A stretch of 64,000 nt of DNA from Solibacillus sp. FSL H8-0523 (GCF_038051985.1 NZ_CP150291.1:2356001-2420000), one strand, 5' to 3'; shown: positions 40,957 to 49,990, counted from the first letter of the stretch. Notes: generated by a model not told the origin, from the sequence alone. Translations and numbers: made by a program.

Positions 40957-40984
40957 CGTCCCCAAAGCGGGGTTTGGTTACATC
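40957..40984. repeat. Type I palindromic repeat, copy a
   Basis: CGTCCCCAAAGCGGGGTTTG then GTTACATC: an imperfect palindrome (CCCCAAA/TTTGG) directly after the 41050 gene's 3' end and next to a type II copy. Confidence 0.55.
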
Positions 40985-40988
40985 CCTT

Positions 40989-41060
40989 AGTACACAATCT
41001 GGCCCTTTAACGGAAAAAGGCCCTTTCCTTATTCAAGGAAGGCGCCCGATTATTGAGATA
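40989..41060. repeat. Type II intergenic hairpin repeat, copy 2
   Basis: CACAATCTGGCCCTTTAACG ... GGCGCCCGATTATTGAG: same order of blocks as copy 1, with an inner hairpin AAGGCCCTTTCCTTATT. Confidence 0.6.
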
Positions 41061-41463
41061 AATGTTTGTACTCTAATATTTCAAGTTTAAACTCATGATT
41101 ACAAATTTGCTTATTTATCTTCTCACTATCACAGGACGGGGATATTCTTACCTTAACTAAATCTTCTTTAACATTCCTATTAGGTTTTTTTGAAGGAATC
41201 TCAATTCTTACAGTAACATCATAGGAATGATTCTTATTGTAAGTAATACCAACAATCCTTTTCCAATGCCAAATAAGGTGATTATCTCCTCCATACTCTT
41301 TGATCACTCTTTTATCAATAGTTGGGAAGATTATGTCCGAAATAATGTCCTCGGTTGTGACATACATCTCTTCCACTTCTGAATTAGCTTCAATTTCAAC
41401 ATTTTGCGTATAAATAAGAACAATAAATATGAATCCTATTAGGACCAAGTATTGTTTAACCAT
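41050..41463 (-). CDS. Exported protein, DUF3888-like
   Basis: This 137-residue protein has a signal peptide or anchor (residues 1-20, YLVLIGFIFIVLIYT) and a secreted domain with EDIISDIIFPTIDKRVIKEY then GGDNHLIWHWKRIVGI and two cysteines near the end. The pattern recalls DUF3888 secreted proteins of spore-formers. The function is not known. Confidence 0.6.
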   Translation of the reverse strand: MVKQYLVLIGFIFIVLIYTQNVEIEANSEVEEMYVTTEDIISDIIFPTIDKRVIKEYGGDNHLIWHWKRIVGITYNKNHSYDVTVRIEIPSKKPNRNVKEDLVKVRISPSCDSEKINKQICNHEFKLEILEYKHLSQ

Positions 41464-41513
41464 TTAGAAACACCTCAGAATTCTGTTTATTTCTTATTCT
41501 TTGCATGTTTTTA

Positions 41514-41762
41514 TTATTTATTTAAATAATTAGCCTTACATAAAAATAAACGAACACGAGTGATTGGCCTATTCTTTCCTTGCCGGCTATTAAACAAATA
41601 CTCAGTACCGCGCACCCCTTCACAGTAGCTGCTAATTAAACGCTGTAGCTTTTTGATAAGCGGGATACGTTTGCGTACGGTATACTTTTTGCTACGCTGC
41701 TTTGCCTTTTTCGTTTTTTGCTCAACGATATAGAAATGGTCTTTGTCCAGTACTTCCTGCAC
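41514..41762 (-). pseudogene. Tyrosine recombinase fragment
   Basis: The 82-codon frame (EVLDKDHFYIVEQKTKKAKQ, KRIPLIKKLQRLISSYCEGV, RGTEYLFNSRQGKNRPITR) corresponds to the beta-hairpin and helix region of a phage integrase catalytic domain. The arginine box before it and the histidine and tyrosine boxes after it are missing. A decayed integrase, perhaps of the second phage. Confidence 0.55.
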
Positions 41763-42244
41763 CTTTACCAGAAGCCCAATAGGCTAGACCCTGCTGAATC
41801 CAGTTGGTCGGTTAAAATAAGCCAAATATAAGTTTTGGATTGTTTGGTCATAAAATCTTGATGTATAGTGAAAGCCAGGGGATTTTACCTTGACTTTATT
41901 TATTGTCAAAGTAAATATATTAATTAGCAGTATTATTAAAAAAATTGGATTAACTTTGTGTAATTTTTTGGACAAAAGGATTTAGAACATTTATACTATT
42001 CCTTTGTTCCTTTATATCGAATTAATATTAATACTTGTAGATTTTATAACAGTTTACTAATTTAAAGGTACGGACTTAATAGTATTAAAGTGTTTTTCAT
42101 TGGTGCAAAGAATAAAGAAACCAAATGAAATAGCTCTTATTCCATCAGTCGGTGGGATGGGCTATTTCAGTTTGGGAAAAATAATTTAATTGTTTAATTT
42201 ACAGCAAAATATTTATTTTTATAGGAAGGAAGTATTGTTTAGAA

Positions 42245-43552
42245 ATGAAACGTTTTAAATTAAAGCTAATTATAGTGTTATCTATATTATTAGTCATATT
42301 CTTTATTGGAATAAGTATGTATACTTCCTATACAAAGATTGAAGATACAGTGGAAGAGGCGATTGCTAACCAAAATCTTGAAGCTGCCAAATCCATTGCA
42401 AAGGCGATTGATTTGGAAACGTATGAGCGATTTTTAAAAGAACGGAATCGTGATGAAGATTATTGGACAATACGACATTATTTGAATGATGCCCGAGAAA
42501 AACTAGGTGTATTATACGTCTATACTTTGGAAGTAGACAACCCTACTAGATCGAAAGTTTTAATCGTAGGTTATCCTGAAAACAAGGATAATCCAAATGA
42601 ATTTCTAATAGGTGAAGTTTGTACAGTACCGGAAGCCCAAGTGAAATTAGCGTATGAGGAAGGCAAACCATTTGTAACAGAGATCCTAGAAGATACGAAA
42701 TATGGCCATCATTATATAACGGTTGGGACCCCTATCATGAATGCAGAAGGGGAAATCATTAGCTACCTTAGCATTGATATTAGTACGGATACACTTGACG
42801 TGATTAAAGAATCCGTTGTTAATAGTAATATTGCCCTATTAGTAGTCAGTGGACTTTTTATTATTATTATAATTATTTCTTTCTTCCTTTTACAAAAGTG
42901 GTATCAAAAAGAGGTTGGAACTACTGAGTATACATATCAAAAGGAAATTAAAACGTTAATGGCTTCTGTCTCATCATTAAGGCACGATTATATTAATCAT
43001 ATCCAAGTTTTACATGGACTTCTGCATTTAGGTGAAGTAGATCAAGCGAAGAAGTATGTCGATTCTTTGTCTAAAGACATACAAACAATTGAATCCATTA
43101 AATTGAATCTTGATAACCCGGGATTAGCGATATTACTGCAAACAAAAAAATTAACATGTCAAAATCAACAAATTGATATAGAGATAACCGTTGATGATAA
43201 TCCATTTGATAATATAAAAACGATTGATTTAATCAATATATTATCGAACATAATTGATAATGCGATAGAAGCGACAATGGAGTTGCCAGAGGAACAACGT
43301 AAAATTACAGTTAGCTGTAAAGCAGACGAGATATATTATACGTTCTCGATTACGAACGCTGGGCGAAAGCTACCTGACATAAATCAAATTTTTAAACAAG
43401 GCTACTCAACGAAAAAAGTAGAGAAAGGAAGAGTTAGAGGACAAGGTTTATTTATTGTTAAAGAAACAATTAATAAATACAATGGAACGATTACACTTGA
43501 TACAACAAACGAAAAAGAGATAATAGCGATTGTGAAAATCCCTACTAAGTAA
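42245..43552 (+). CDS. Orphan GHKL sensor histidine kinase (CitA/DcuS-like)
   Basis: This 435-residue protein has a membrane helix at residues 7-27, an extracellular sensor domain of about 160 residues with GTPIMNAEGEIISYLSIDIS, a second helix at about 195-217, then a Spo0B-type phospho-acceptor helix (LRHDYINHIQVLHGLLHLGE, His near 247) and an ATPase domain with N box (NIIDNAIEA) and G2 box (GQGLFIVKE). No response regulator gene is next to it, so its partner is elsewhere. It carries its own terminator. Confidence 0.85.
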   Translation: MKRFKLKLIIVLSILLVIFFIGISMYTSYTKIEDTVEEAIANQNLEAAKSIAKAIDLETYERFLKERNRDEDYWTIRHYLNDAREKLGVLYVYTLEVDNPTRSKVLIVGYPENKDNPNEFLIGEVCTVPEAQVKLAYEEGKPFVTEILEDTKYGHHYITVGTPIMNAEGEIISYLSIDISTDTLDVIKESVVNSNIALLVVSGLFIIIIIISFFLLQKWYQKEVGTTEYTYQKEIKTLMASVSSLRHDYINHIQVLHGLLHLGEVDQAKKYVDSLSKDIQTIESIKLNLDNPGLAILLQTKKLTCQNQQIDIEITVDDNPFDNIKTIDLINILSNIIDNAIEATMELPEEQRKITVSCKADEIYYTFSITNAGRKLPDINQIFKQGYSTKKVEKGRVRGQGLFIVKETINKYNGTITLDTTNEKEIIAIVKIPTK

Positions 43553-43557
43553 ATAGT

Positions 43558-43608
43558 AAAAGGTTGTGGTACAAATTCAAATGACGTGCCATAGCCTTTT
43601 TTTTGTGG
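43558..43608 (+). terminator. Terminator of the histidine kinase gene
   Basis: GGTTGTGGTAC pairs (with G-T pairs) with GTGCCATAGCC and is followed by eight T residues. Confidence 0.8.
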
Positions 43609-43738
43609 AACGTATAGCATTAATTCAGTGTCGATTTTATCAACGAACTCAGTACATAAAACCTCAAAAACACTGGAATAACAATAAAAAACAGCCTATA
43701 AAATCAAGTCGATTTCATAGACTATTTCAAGTGTTATT

Positions 43739-44086
43739 TTATAATTTGTGATTCAAAAGAGAACCTGTAATGATTCGCACACTCTTCCCCTCCCTCACCA
43801 CCCGCTCAATCATCACCGCCGACCGATTCCCCCACCTAATCTCCACCAGGTCCACATTCTTTATCGGAAAAGCCGGCAGTACATCCGGGCCATCTGGATT
43901 TTCATAACCCCATCCTTGTAAATCCTGAAACTTTTTTGGCTTTAACGAGTAGCAGTAAAGATAGGCCGAATCCTTATCACGCACTACATAGCGATAGCCT
44001 TTGCCGTACAGTGCTTTTAACTTTGTAAGAGCTTGCTTTCTCGTGTGCAGCCCTGTTTCGCATTGTGGTAAAATAACTGGCTCCAT
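43739..44086 (-). CDS. Phage-remnant protein, unknown
   Basis: This 115-residue protein (TGLHTRKQALTKLKALYGKG, YRYVVRDKDSAYLYCYSLKP) has no known domain. It has GAGGTGGAG before the ATG at 44086. It is the 3'-most gene of the leftward phage replication block 44-48 kb. Confidence 0.55.
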   Translation of the reverse strand: MEPVILPQCETGLHTRKQALTKLKALYGKGYRYVVRDKDSAYLYCYSLKPKKFQDLQGWGYENPDGPDVLPAFPIKNVDLVEIRWGNRSAVMIERVVREGKSVRIITGSLLNHKL

Positions 44087-44143
44087 GTTCACTCCACCTC
44101 GATTCGCAGCATCCGTACCGTCATCCTTTCTTCACACTCTTCT

Positions 44144-44638
44144 TTAGACAACTCGGTTTATCCCTTTCTGCTGGTCTAGGCGATACAGTTTATGGTCACC
44201 TGCTTTTGCATGTCCGATGTAGGCCGGGAACTGTAGCAGCTCGTTACGGTACTCGACTAGCATCATGTGCTTGTCAAGATTTGCAAAATACATCGACTTG
44301 TGCAGCAAACGCTCTGCCTCCACAATGCTTAGAGGCTTTTGAAAAAATAACTGGGTATGGTGCGCATTTGCCTCTAACACATTGCGTGCAAAGTAAAATG
44401 CGAACAGCTCTGCATTAACCTTCATGACAAACAGCTTGATCTGCCCCATGCCGAGCACATTGTTTTTTACGAGCGCACTAATTGCTTCACGGTCAAAATC
44501 TAAATCCTTTAGCTTATTCGAATCGTCTTCTGGTGCAATGCCCTGTGTCGTCATGCCCCAAAAAATCATGTGCGCTAATACGCTGTGCTCTCCTTCAATG
44601 GCATATTCTAGCATTTCCTTTACCGTAAAGACTGTCAT
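44144..44638 (-). CDS. Phage-remnant protein, unknown
   Basis: This 164-residue, helical protein starts at an ATG that overlaps the DnaB stop (ATGA), so it is translated with it. Segments: MTVFTVKEMLEYAIEGEHSV, ALVKNNVLGMGQIKLFVMKV, HTQLFFQKPLSIVEAERLLH. No domain known. Confidence 0.55.
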   Translation of the reverse strand: MTVFTVKEMLEYAIEGEHSVLAHMIFWGMTTQGIAPEDDSNKLKDLDFDREAISALVKNNVLGMGQIKLFVMKVNAELFAFYFARNVLEANAHHTQLFFQKPLSIVEAERLLHKSMYFANLDKHMMLVEYRNELLQFPAYIGHAKAGDHKLYRLDQQKGINRVV

Positions 44639-45915
44639 TGGCGTGCAGTCCAATCCACATTAACCAAGCGGCCTGTTTCCTTCGCATAAGCAACTAAAAC
44701 CTTTCCAGTAGGTCCATTACGGTGCTTCGCAAGGTTGATTTCGAGTATGTTCTTTGCCCGTGAATTATTGTTGTAGTAATCATCTCGGTATAGGAATGCG
44801 ATTACGTCTGCATCTTGCTCGATATTGCCGCTATCGCGAATGTCACTCATGATGGGACGCTTATCCTGACGTTGCTCTACACTACGATTGAGCTGCGATA
44901 AACACACAACTGGACAATTGAACTCACGCGCCATTTGCTTTAAATCTCGGCTAATTTGACCAATTTGCTGTGTTTGGTTGTCCTTTGAATTGTTGGCACG
45001 AATAATTTGCAAGTAATCAATCAAAATCAGTGGCTTGCGGTCTGGGTATTGCTTCATGAGTTTACGAGCCGTCGCACGAATTTGTGGTACGGTCACTGCT
45101 GGGCGGTCATCAATTTGGATTTTTGCATGATCTAGCATGCCAATTGCCTGTGACCATTTTAGCTTTTGCTCGTCTGACATCGTTGTATACGGGTCGCTTA
45201 AATTGAGTCGATTAATGTTTCCTGTCGAGGCAATCATACGGTCAATCAGCTGCTCACGTTTCATCTCCAGCGAGAAGATTATCGGTAAATACCCTTTAAA
45301 GCCTGCATTGATAGCAAAGTGATTCATCATATCCGTTTTCCCCATCGATGGACGCGCTGCTAAAATAAACAAGTCCCCATCTTGGAAGCCGTTTGTCATG
45401 CGGTCAAAGTTGCGTAAATCAGTATTGATGCCTGTTTTCGCGCTCATTGGCTCATACGGACGATCCATCGCTTCTGCAAGTCCTTTTGTAATACTTGTTT
45501 CTAGCAAGCTCTCACTATCGCTAATTGCGTCTAATTGCGTTTGGATTTGCTCAATCGACCAATTTTCCTGCTGTGCCTGCGTTAAAATTTGTTGCTTTGT
45601 TACGTGCTGCCAATGCGTAAACAGGATTTCTGCATATTCGTTAAACTTTGTTGGATTCGCATAGTTTTTAAGGTCAACAATGTAGTTCGCGCCGCCTAAT
45701 TCAATCGGCTCTCTCACGCTCAGTAACGTAATATAATCCACGCTTTTATTTGCTCTCGCTAATTCTTGCATAGCACTGAAAATAATTTGATGCTGTATTG
45801 AGCTGAAATGTTCTAGCTGCACTGTGCTGTCTAACACTAAGTAATTTTCTGTAAGCATCGAGCCTAAAATGCTTTTTTCAGCAAGCTCTAGGCTGATTGA
45901 TTGTTCTATCATCAT
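44635..45915 (-). CDS. Phage replicative DNA helicase, DnaB family
   Basis: This 426-residue protein has the N-terminal DnaB domain (ISLELAEKSILGSMLTENYL) and a RecA-like core with Walker A AARPSMGKT (residues about 186-194), Walker B LILIDYLQII, and the H4 region RDSGNIEQDADVIAFLYR. All key residues look intact. It unwinds DNA ahead of phage replication and works with the initiator encoded just upstream, which overlaps it by four bases. Confidence 0.9.
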   Translation of the reverse strand: MMIEQSISLELAEKSILGSMLTENYLVLDSTVQLEHFSSIQHQIIFSAMQELARANKSVDYITLLSVREPIELGGANYIVDLKNYANPTKFNEYAEILFTHWQHVTKQQILTQAQQENWSIEQIQTQLDAISDSESLLETSITKGLAEAMDRPYEPMSAKTGINTDLRNFDRMTNGFQDGDLFILAARPSMGKTDMMNHFAINAGFKGYLPIIFSLEMKREQLIDRMIASTGNINRLNLSDPYTTMSDEQKLKWSQAIGMLDHAKIQIDDRPAVTVPQIRATARKLMKQYPDRKPLILIDYLQIIRANNSKDNQTQQIGQISRDLKQMAREFNCPVVCLSQLNRSVEQRQDKRPIMSDIRDSGNIEQDADVIAFLYRDDYYNNNSRAKNILEINLAKHRNGPTGKVLVAYAKETGRLVNVDWTARQ

Positions 45916-46697
45916 CCGATATCCTCCCCAGCACTATAATCCAACTCCAGCGGCTTACTATCCAAATAATGATTCCGCGTTTGATTCGCAGCATTTAAAT
46001 AATTTTCGAAATTGGCTTTTTTAAATAACGTCGAAGGCCTTAAATAACGAGACATTTTCACGTCATCTTGCCACGCTTTTACTTGTGTATCAATGACGCT
46101 AAAGCACTGCTCTACACAGTAGCCTTCCTGTAATCTTTGTTGGATATCTCTTCGATTGCTTTCATTAGAAACTGTAAAGCCTCTCTTCGCTTTGTCATTT
46201 AAATAGTTAATGACTTCATCAATTTCAGAAGCATATATATTGTTGTTATTATTTTTATAAACCTCTTTTGTATCTGATGGGCTTACATTAAAACGGTCGC
46301 AGCGCTTGTCAGGTGACGATGGCTTCGTTTCGTGGGTAACGTCTGTCGGGTTAGATTGAATCGCATTGGCCAAAAAAAGAGCATCGAGCTTGTCATAGTC
46401 AATGCTGTACCACTTAGTACGATCTACATAAAACTGGTTAAACTTGTCCGTTGATTGAACGAGCCCCATTTTTTCAAGCTTTAAAAACTTGCTTTTTAAT
46501 TTCGAAATACTCCAAAACGGAATTTGCTTCTTCCAGCTTTCATACGTATGGAAAAACCAAATCCGTCCCTCGCGCGCTACACCTTGATTGGCTAAGCGAT
46601 AATGCAGTTGCTGGAGCAGCATCGCCTCGTCTTGCCCAATGAGCATCGCTAAATCTGTTTGTACAACCAGTGTTGGTGCATTTGTTAACAGTGTCAT
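45912..46697 (-). CDS. Phage replication initiator with conserved C-terminal domain
   Basis: This 261-residue protein has an N-terminal winged helix (residues 10-105; EAMLLQQLHYRLANQGVARE, FWSISKLKSKFLKLEKMGLV), a linker, and the Phg_2220_C domain (VINYLNDKAKRGFTVSNESN, KMSRYLRPSTLFKKANFENY). It likely loads the DnaB helicase. A shorter divergent paralogue of its N-terminal half is at 46851. Confidence 0.8.
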   Translation of the reverse strand: MTLLTNAPTLVVQTDLAMLIGQDEAMLLQQLHYRLANQGVAREGRIWFFHTYESWKKQIPFWSISKLKSKFLKLEKMGLVQSTDKFNQFYVDRTKWYSIDYDKLDALFLANAIQSNPTDVTHETKPSSPDKRCDRFNVSPSDTKEVYKNNNNNIYASEIDEVINYLNDKAKRGFTVSNESNRRDIQQRLQEGYCVEQCFSVIDTQVKAWQDDVKMSRYLRPSTLFKKANFENYLNAANQTRNHYLDSKPLELDYSAGEDIG

Positions 46698-46754
46698 TTT
46701 TTATCCCTCCAATTATCGTCCTTACTATGTATATAAGTAATAAACCGCAAAAAA

Positions 46755-46803
46755 GGGACGCCCAGCGAAAAAAATTTCACTTCGCTGTCCCTTTTTTTCC
46801 ATT
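46755..46803 (+). terminator. Rightward hairpin between divergent genes
   Basis: AGGGAC...AGCGAA with TTCGCT-GTCCCT and seven T residues. It sits between divergently transcribed genes, as do the four small units of the first prophage, but its -10-like sequence (TATGTATATAA) is weak. Confidence 0.6.
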
Positions 46804-46850
46804 TTGATGCTATATAGAGTGTAAGAACGACTTTTAAGGAGGAACCAGAC

Positions 46851-47213
46851 ATGTACTATTTGACAAACGAAACACCGCTTTTCGTCATTCCATCATTAGC
46901 CGTACAATTCAACGAAAAAGGCGCGATGATCCTGCTGCAACTGCACAAAAAATTACAGGAAGAAGGTGAATACTTTGAAGATCAATGCTGGTACTGCCAA
47001 TCGTATGAGGACTGGCACACGCAGCTCCCGTTCCTGCGCAAATCGACTATCAAAAATCAGCTCAAAAAATTCGAAGCGCTCGGCATCGTCCACGCAACAG
47101 ACCGCTTCAACAAGTTTTCCGTGGACCGCACAAAATGGTACAGCCTCGATTATGACATACTTGGGGTTATGACTGGGTTTAGTGCTGAAGATTTAGATAG
47201 TTATTTAGCATAA
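46851..47213 (+). CDS. Stand-alone winged-helix paralogue of the phage initiator
   Basis: This 120-residue protein matches the N-terminal domain of the 45912 gene segment by segment (MILLQLHKKLQEEGEYFEDQ; QLPFLRKSTIKNQLKKFEAL; VDRTKWYSLDYD) but lacks the C-terminal domain. It faces the opposite way, with AAGGAGG before the ATG and its own terminator. It could be a regulator evolved from the initiator or a competitor for its origin. Confidence 0.7.
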   Translation: MYYLTNETPLFVIPSLAVQFNEKGAMILLQLHKKLQEEGEYFEDQCWYCQSYEDWHTQLPFLRKSTIKNQLKKFEALGIVHATDRFNKFSVDRTKWYSLDYDILGVMTGFSAEDLDSYLA

Positions 47214-47218
47214 AAAAC

Positions 47219-47252
47219 GCTAGGTGAGAGATTTTTCTCGCCTAGCTTTTGG
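47219..47252 (+). terminator. Terminator
   Basis: GCTAGGTGAGA and TCTCGCCTAGC arms followed by TTTTGGGG. Confidence 0.75.
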
Positions 47253-47452
47253 GGTTTTTAGAATTTCAACACTCGAATGCATCAAACACTTGGATGTCGG
47301 ATACGATTGCATTAACATTTGTCATGTAGATCGATTTAGATGTAGACATATCTGCTAAAATTTCCATTGTTAAAGTTACTCATTTATCTCATATACTAAC
47401 GTAGGATATTATTTTAAAACCTGCTTATATTAATGAAAAGGGAGGTGCGATA

Positions 47453-47776
47453 ATGACCCAAATACAAAATAAACTGCAACAAATGAAATTAGAAATTGCG
47501 GCGGAATTTGGATTGGAGAACTACGATTCCATTGATAAAGGTGAATTATCTTCAAGAATGAATGGTAAAATCGGTGGTGAAATGACCAAGAGGCTAATTG
47601 AATTAGGAAAAATGCAATTGGTTCAAATGACACAACGAGAATTAGTTCCTATCATTGTAAAAAGGGAAAAAGTCATAAAAAAGCAACTTATGCTTCCTTG
47701 GCCTGAAGAGTACAATGGGGATTTTTTGCCGGCCCATTTTCATTATAATTCCCAAAAGAATAATTTTTATAATTAA
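47453..47776 (+). CDS. Alpha/beta-type small acid-soluble spore protein with long C-terminus
   Basis: In this 107-residue protein residues 9-55 are an alpha/beta SASP domain: EIAAEFGLENYDSIDKGELS with the germination protease site region, then SRMNGKIGGEMTKRLIELG. These proteins coat spore DNA and protect it. Usual length is 60-75; here about 50 further residues follow, ending in an aromatic, asparagine-rich tail. It shows that the host forms spores. GGGAGGTG precedes the ATG; a terminator follows. Confidence 0.8.
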   Translation: MTQIQNKLQQMKLEIAAEFGLENYDSIDKGELSSRMNGKIGGEMTKRLIELGKMQLVQMTQRELVPIIVKREKVIKKQLMLPWPEEYNGDFLPAHFHYNSQKNNFYN

Positions 47777-47795
47777 CTTTCAAGAAATGAGATTA

Positions 47796-47832
47796 AAAAG
47801 CTAAGCGAGAAAATACCCCGCTTAGCTTTTTT
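47796..47832 (+). terminator. Terminator of the spore protein gene
   Basis: GCTAAGCG and CGCTTAGC arms followed by seven T residues. Confidence 0.8.
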
Positions 47833-47882
47833 TATTTTGAGTTGTTTTAGTACCGGGTAACTCGCGATATCCCAAGCATTAA

Positions 47883-48302
47883 CTATTGTGCAAGTCGTTT
47901 TGGCATCTGATTGTCACCTTTTGAAACAATAGTGCGAATATAGCCGTATGAATAGCCTAGCTGGTCGGCTATTTCTTCGTATGTTAAGCCCTTAATAAAT
48001 CGTAGCTTTGCAATCTTATGTTCAAGTCCGTGAAGGTTTTCAATATTTTCACGAATTTCTTTCTCGATTTCCTCATACCCCTTTAAACGGCCCTCTAATT
48101 TACTCATACGCTCGTAAAGAAAATTCGAGCGATTTGCCGCAACATCAAGACCATATTTGGCTGCTCCTTGACTTAATAAAGGATGATCACTGTTCTTGCC
48201 AATCCAGTAGTCCAAATCTAACTGTAGCGCCTCCATTTCCGCTTTTGTAATCTCAATCGTTGCTAGAATATCTCTGTATGTTTTGAAAATTACTTTCACC
48301 AT
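47883..48302 (-). CDS. Phage transcription regulator, sigma region 4-like
   Basis: This 139-residue protein has a coiled-coil first half and a C-terminal helix-turn-helix (HKIAKLRFIKGLTYEEIADQ, LGYSYGYIRTIVSKG), the plan of RinA/ArpU-like late regulators. It is the second such regulator in the window and belongs to the older phage remnant. Confidence 0.7.
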   Translation of the reverse strand: MVKVIFKTYRDILATIEITKAEMEALQLDLDYWIGKNSDHPLLSQGAAKYGLDVAANRSNFLYERMSKLEGRLKGYEEIEKEIRENIENLHGLEHKIAKLRFIKGLTYEEIADQLGYSYGYIRTIVSKGDNQMPKRLAQ

Positions 48303-48442
48303 TTGTTCGCTCCTCTGCGTCTAGTAGTTCTAAATATTTCCGCTGCGATTTCATGTATTTTACGATAACCGTACTCATTCAATATGCCCAACACAGTCGT
48401 TATATTTTCATGAATCACTAAAGTTTCATAATATGCGAACAA
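48296..48442 (-). CDS. Possible 48-residue phage protein
   Basis: A frame from a TTG at 48442 (FAYYETLVIHENITTVLGIL, NEYGYRKIHEIAAEIFRTT) runs to a stop that overlaps the next start. The nearest ribosome site (AAGGAG) is about 13 bases away and better placed for an ATG at 48449 that opens only seven codons. Either an alternate start or a small frameshift. Confidence 0.3.
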   Translation of the reverse strand: MFAYYETLVIHENITTVLGILNEYGYRKIHEIAAEIFRTTRRRGANKW

Positions 48443-48588
48443 AATTCATTGCCCTGCTCCTTTCTGATCAAAATAAAAAAGAGGACAACAAAAGAGAGGA
48501 GCTATAGGAAGCTAACCATAGACATTGGTTTTACTTTTGTAGGAAAGAAAGTTTAGGTTAAGAATCATCAAAATTGCAAATACAACCA

Positions 48589-49053
48589 TTAAATTTCTTT
48601 TCCTGATTTCTCTAACCAATAAGTTGCTTTTTCTGGATTCCTTTCAACGCCTAATCCGAATTCATATTTTCTTGAAACATTAAACATTCCGCTTGAATCA
48701 CCATTTTCAGCGGCTTGTAAGTTCCATTTAAAAGCCTCTTTATGATTTTGTTCTACTCCAATTCCATTTGAATATAGATATGCTATATTAATCATCGAAG
48801 TTGTATTGCCATTTTCGGCACTTTTCAAATACAGTTCCAAACTTTTTTCATAATCTTTTTTAACATTGATTCCTTCTTGATAATAATATGCTAAAACACC
48901 TTGTGCCTCTCTATCACCTTCATCAGATAATTTTTTCAATTCCAAAACGTCCAAGGCTGCATAATTAGGTTTTTCTTGATTATCTAAAATAACAAGCATT
49001 ATTCCAAGTATGGCTACAAAAGATAATATACCTACCAATAATTTTTTCCTCAC
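48589..49053 (-). CDS. Sel1-repeat membrane-anchored protein
   Basis: This 154-residue protein has one N-terminal membrane helix (residues 5-24) and then three SEL1-like repeats (GVLAYYYQEGINVKKDYEKS; NIAYLYSNGIGVEQNHKEAF; NVSRKYEFGLGVERNPEKAT), a helical scaffold for protein binding on the outer face of the membrane. Start is GTG after GGGGGTGTT. Specific partner unknown. Confidence 0.75.
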   Translation of the reverse strand: MRKKLLVGILSFVAILGIMLVILDNQEKPNYAALDVLELKKLSDEGDREAQGVLAYYYQEGINVKKDYEKSLELYLKSAENGNTTSMINIAYLYSNGIGVEQNHKEAFKWNLQAAENGDSSGMFNVSRKYEFGLGVERNPEKATYWLEKSGKEI

Positions 49054-49201
49054 AAATCAACACCCCCATTTTTTTACTAATTATACCATTCCCGTTCTTA
49101 TTAAATAGTTTTTTAAAAACCTTCTCAAAGCGTGATTTGTGACATTTATTGAATAGGCAGGCAAAAGCAAATACCCCATCCAAAATAATGAATGGGGAGA
49201 T

Positions 49202-49266
49202 AGTTACCTAACTTTTATTTGGGAACGTTATTGAATGCGAGTTTGTATACTTTATAAATCCTTTTT
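49202..49266. repeat. Type I palindromic repeat, copy b
   Basis: Contains TTTGGGAACGTTATTGAATG and then TTTGTATACTTTATAAATCC. It follows the 3' end of the 49283 gene. The second block is identical in copy c. Confidence 0.65.
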
Positions 49267-49282
49267 GCACTAATATATTCTG

Positions 49283-49768
49283 TTAGTTTAAAGTAAGATT
49301 TTTCCCGCTTTGATTTACAATAAAGATTTGTTCCTCTCTAAGCTTGTTTTTAATGTCAGATACAAAGGTCATTGTATTTTTTACTATGAGTTGTTCAGTT
49401 GTCTTATCAATCTTGTTCTCTGTGGATAAAATAATTAAACACAATATGTCTGGGTAATCCCCTCCAGAAATAGGCATAAAATTAACCTCTACGGATTCTT
49501 CTTCAAAACCTGTTTCATTTGCAATTATTTTTCCTAACTCCATTTCCTCTGAAACTAAAAGGTTTGTATACTCCGCTATTTTACGATTTTTGTGTTCTTG
49601 TTCAACAGACACTACTGATTTTACGTTTTCAACCTGTTCTTGTACTTTTGGACTTGAAGAAAAAACTTCAGCTGATTCTACTGTTTTTGAGGAATTATTG
49701 ATAAATAGAAAAGTTACAGCAAGTAAAATTACAATGGATCCAATTAAAGTGGTTTTCCGCTTTTTCAA
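49283..49768 (-). CDS. Membrane-anchored extracellular protein, unknown
   Basis: This 161-residue protein has an N-terminal helix (LIGSIVILLAVTFLFI) and an outer domain with coiled-coil and alpha/beta parts (VSEEMELGKIIANETGFEEE; ILCLIILSTENKIDKTTEQL). The TTG start at 49768 fits the AGAGGAAG site. No known domain. Confidence 0.6.
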   Translation of the reverse strand: MKKRKTTLIGSIVILLAVTFLFINNSSKTVESAEVFSSSPKVQEQVENVKSVVSVEQEHKNRKIAEYTNLLVSEEMELGKIIANETGFEEESVEVNFMPISGGDYPDILCLIILSTENKIDKTTEQLIVKNTMTFVSDIKNKLREEQIFIVNQSGKNLTLN

Positions 49769-49844
49769 TTTGCACACTTCCTCTCACTTTAAATATATGA
49801 TTGTACAAAAAGGTTTACCCCCCTTTAGTTAATGGGCTAACAAT

Positions 49845-49920
49845 GCCCGATTGTTGAACAAAAATTAACAACATTCTCGAACTAGCCTGCCCTATAATTA
49901 AAGAAAAAATGCACCTAAAG
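49845..49920. repeat. Type II-like intergenic repeat, copy 3
   Basis: Shares CCCGATTGTTGAACAA and CTGCCCTATAATTAAAG with copies 1 and 2 but in a different order, so it is a rearranged or partial copy. Confidence 0.45.
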
Positions 49921-49990
49921 CATAGTTAGTTTGGGGACTTATCGTTTACAAGCAGCCAAAATACCCCCTATTCAATTGAATAACGGGTGT

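Noticed and set aside
41784-41975. 63-codon frame (MSKKLHKVNPIFLIILLINI and onward)
   Set aside because: No ribosome site. It may be an eroded end of a mobile element, but I could not match it to a transposase.
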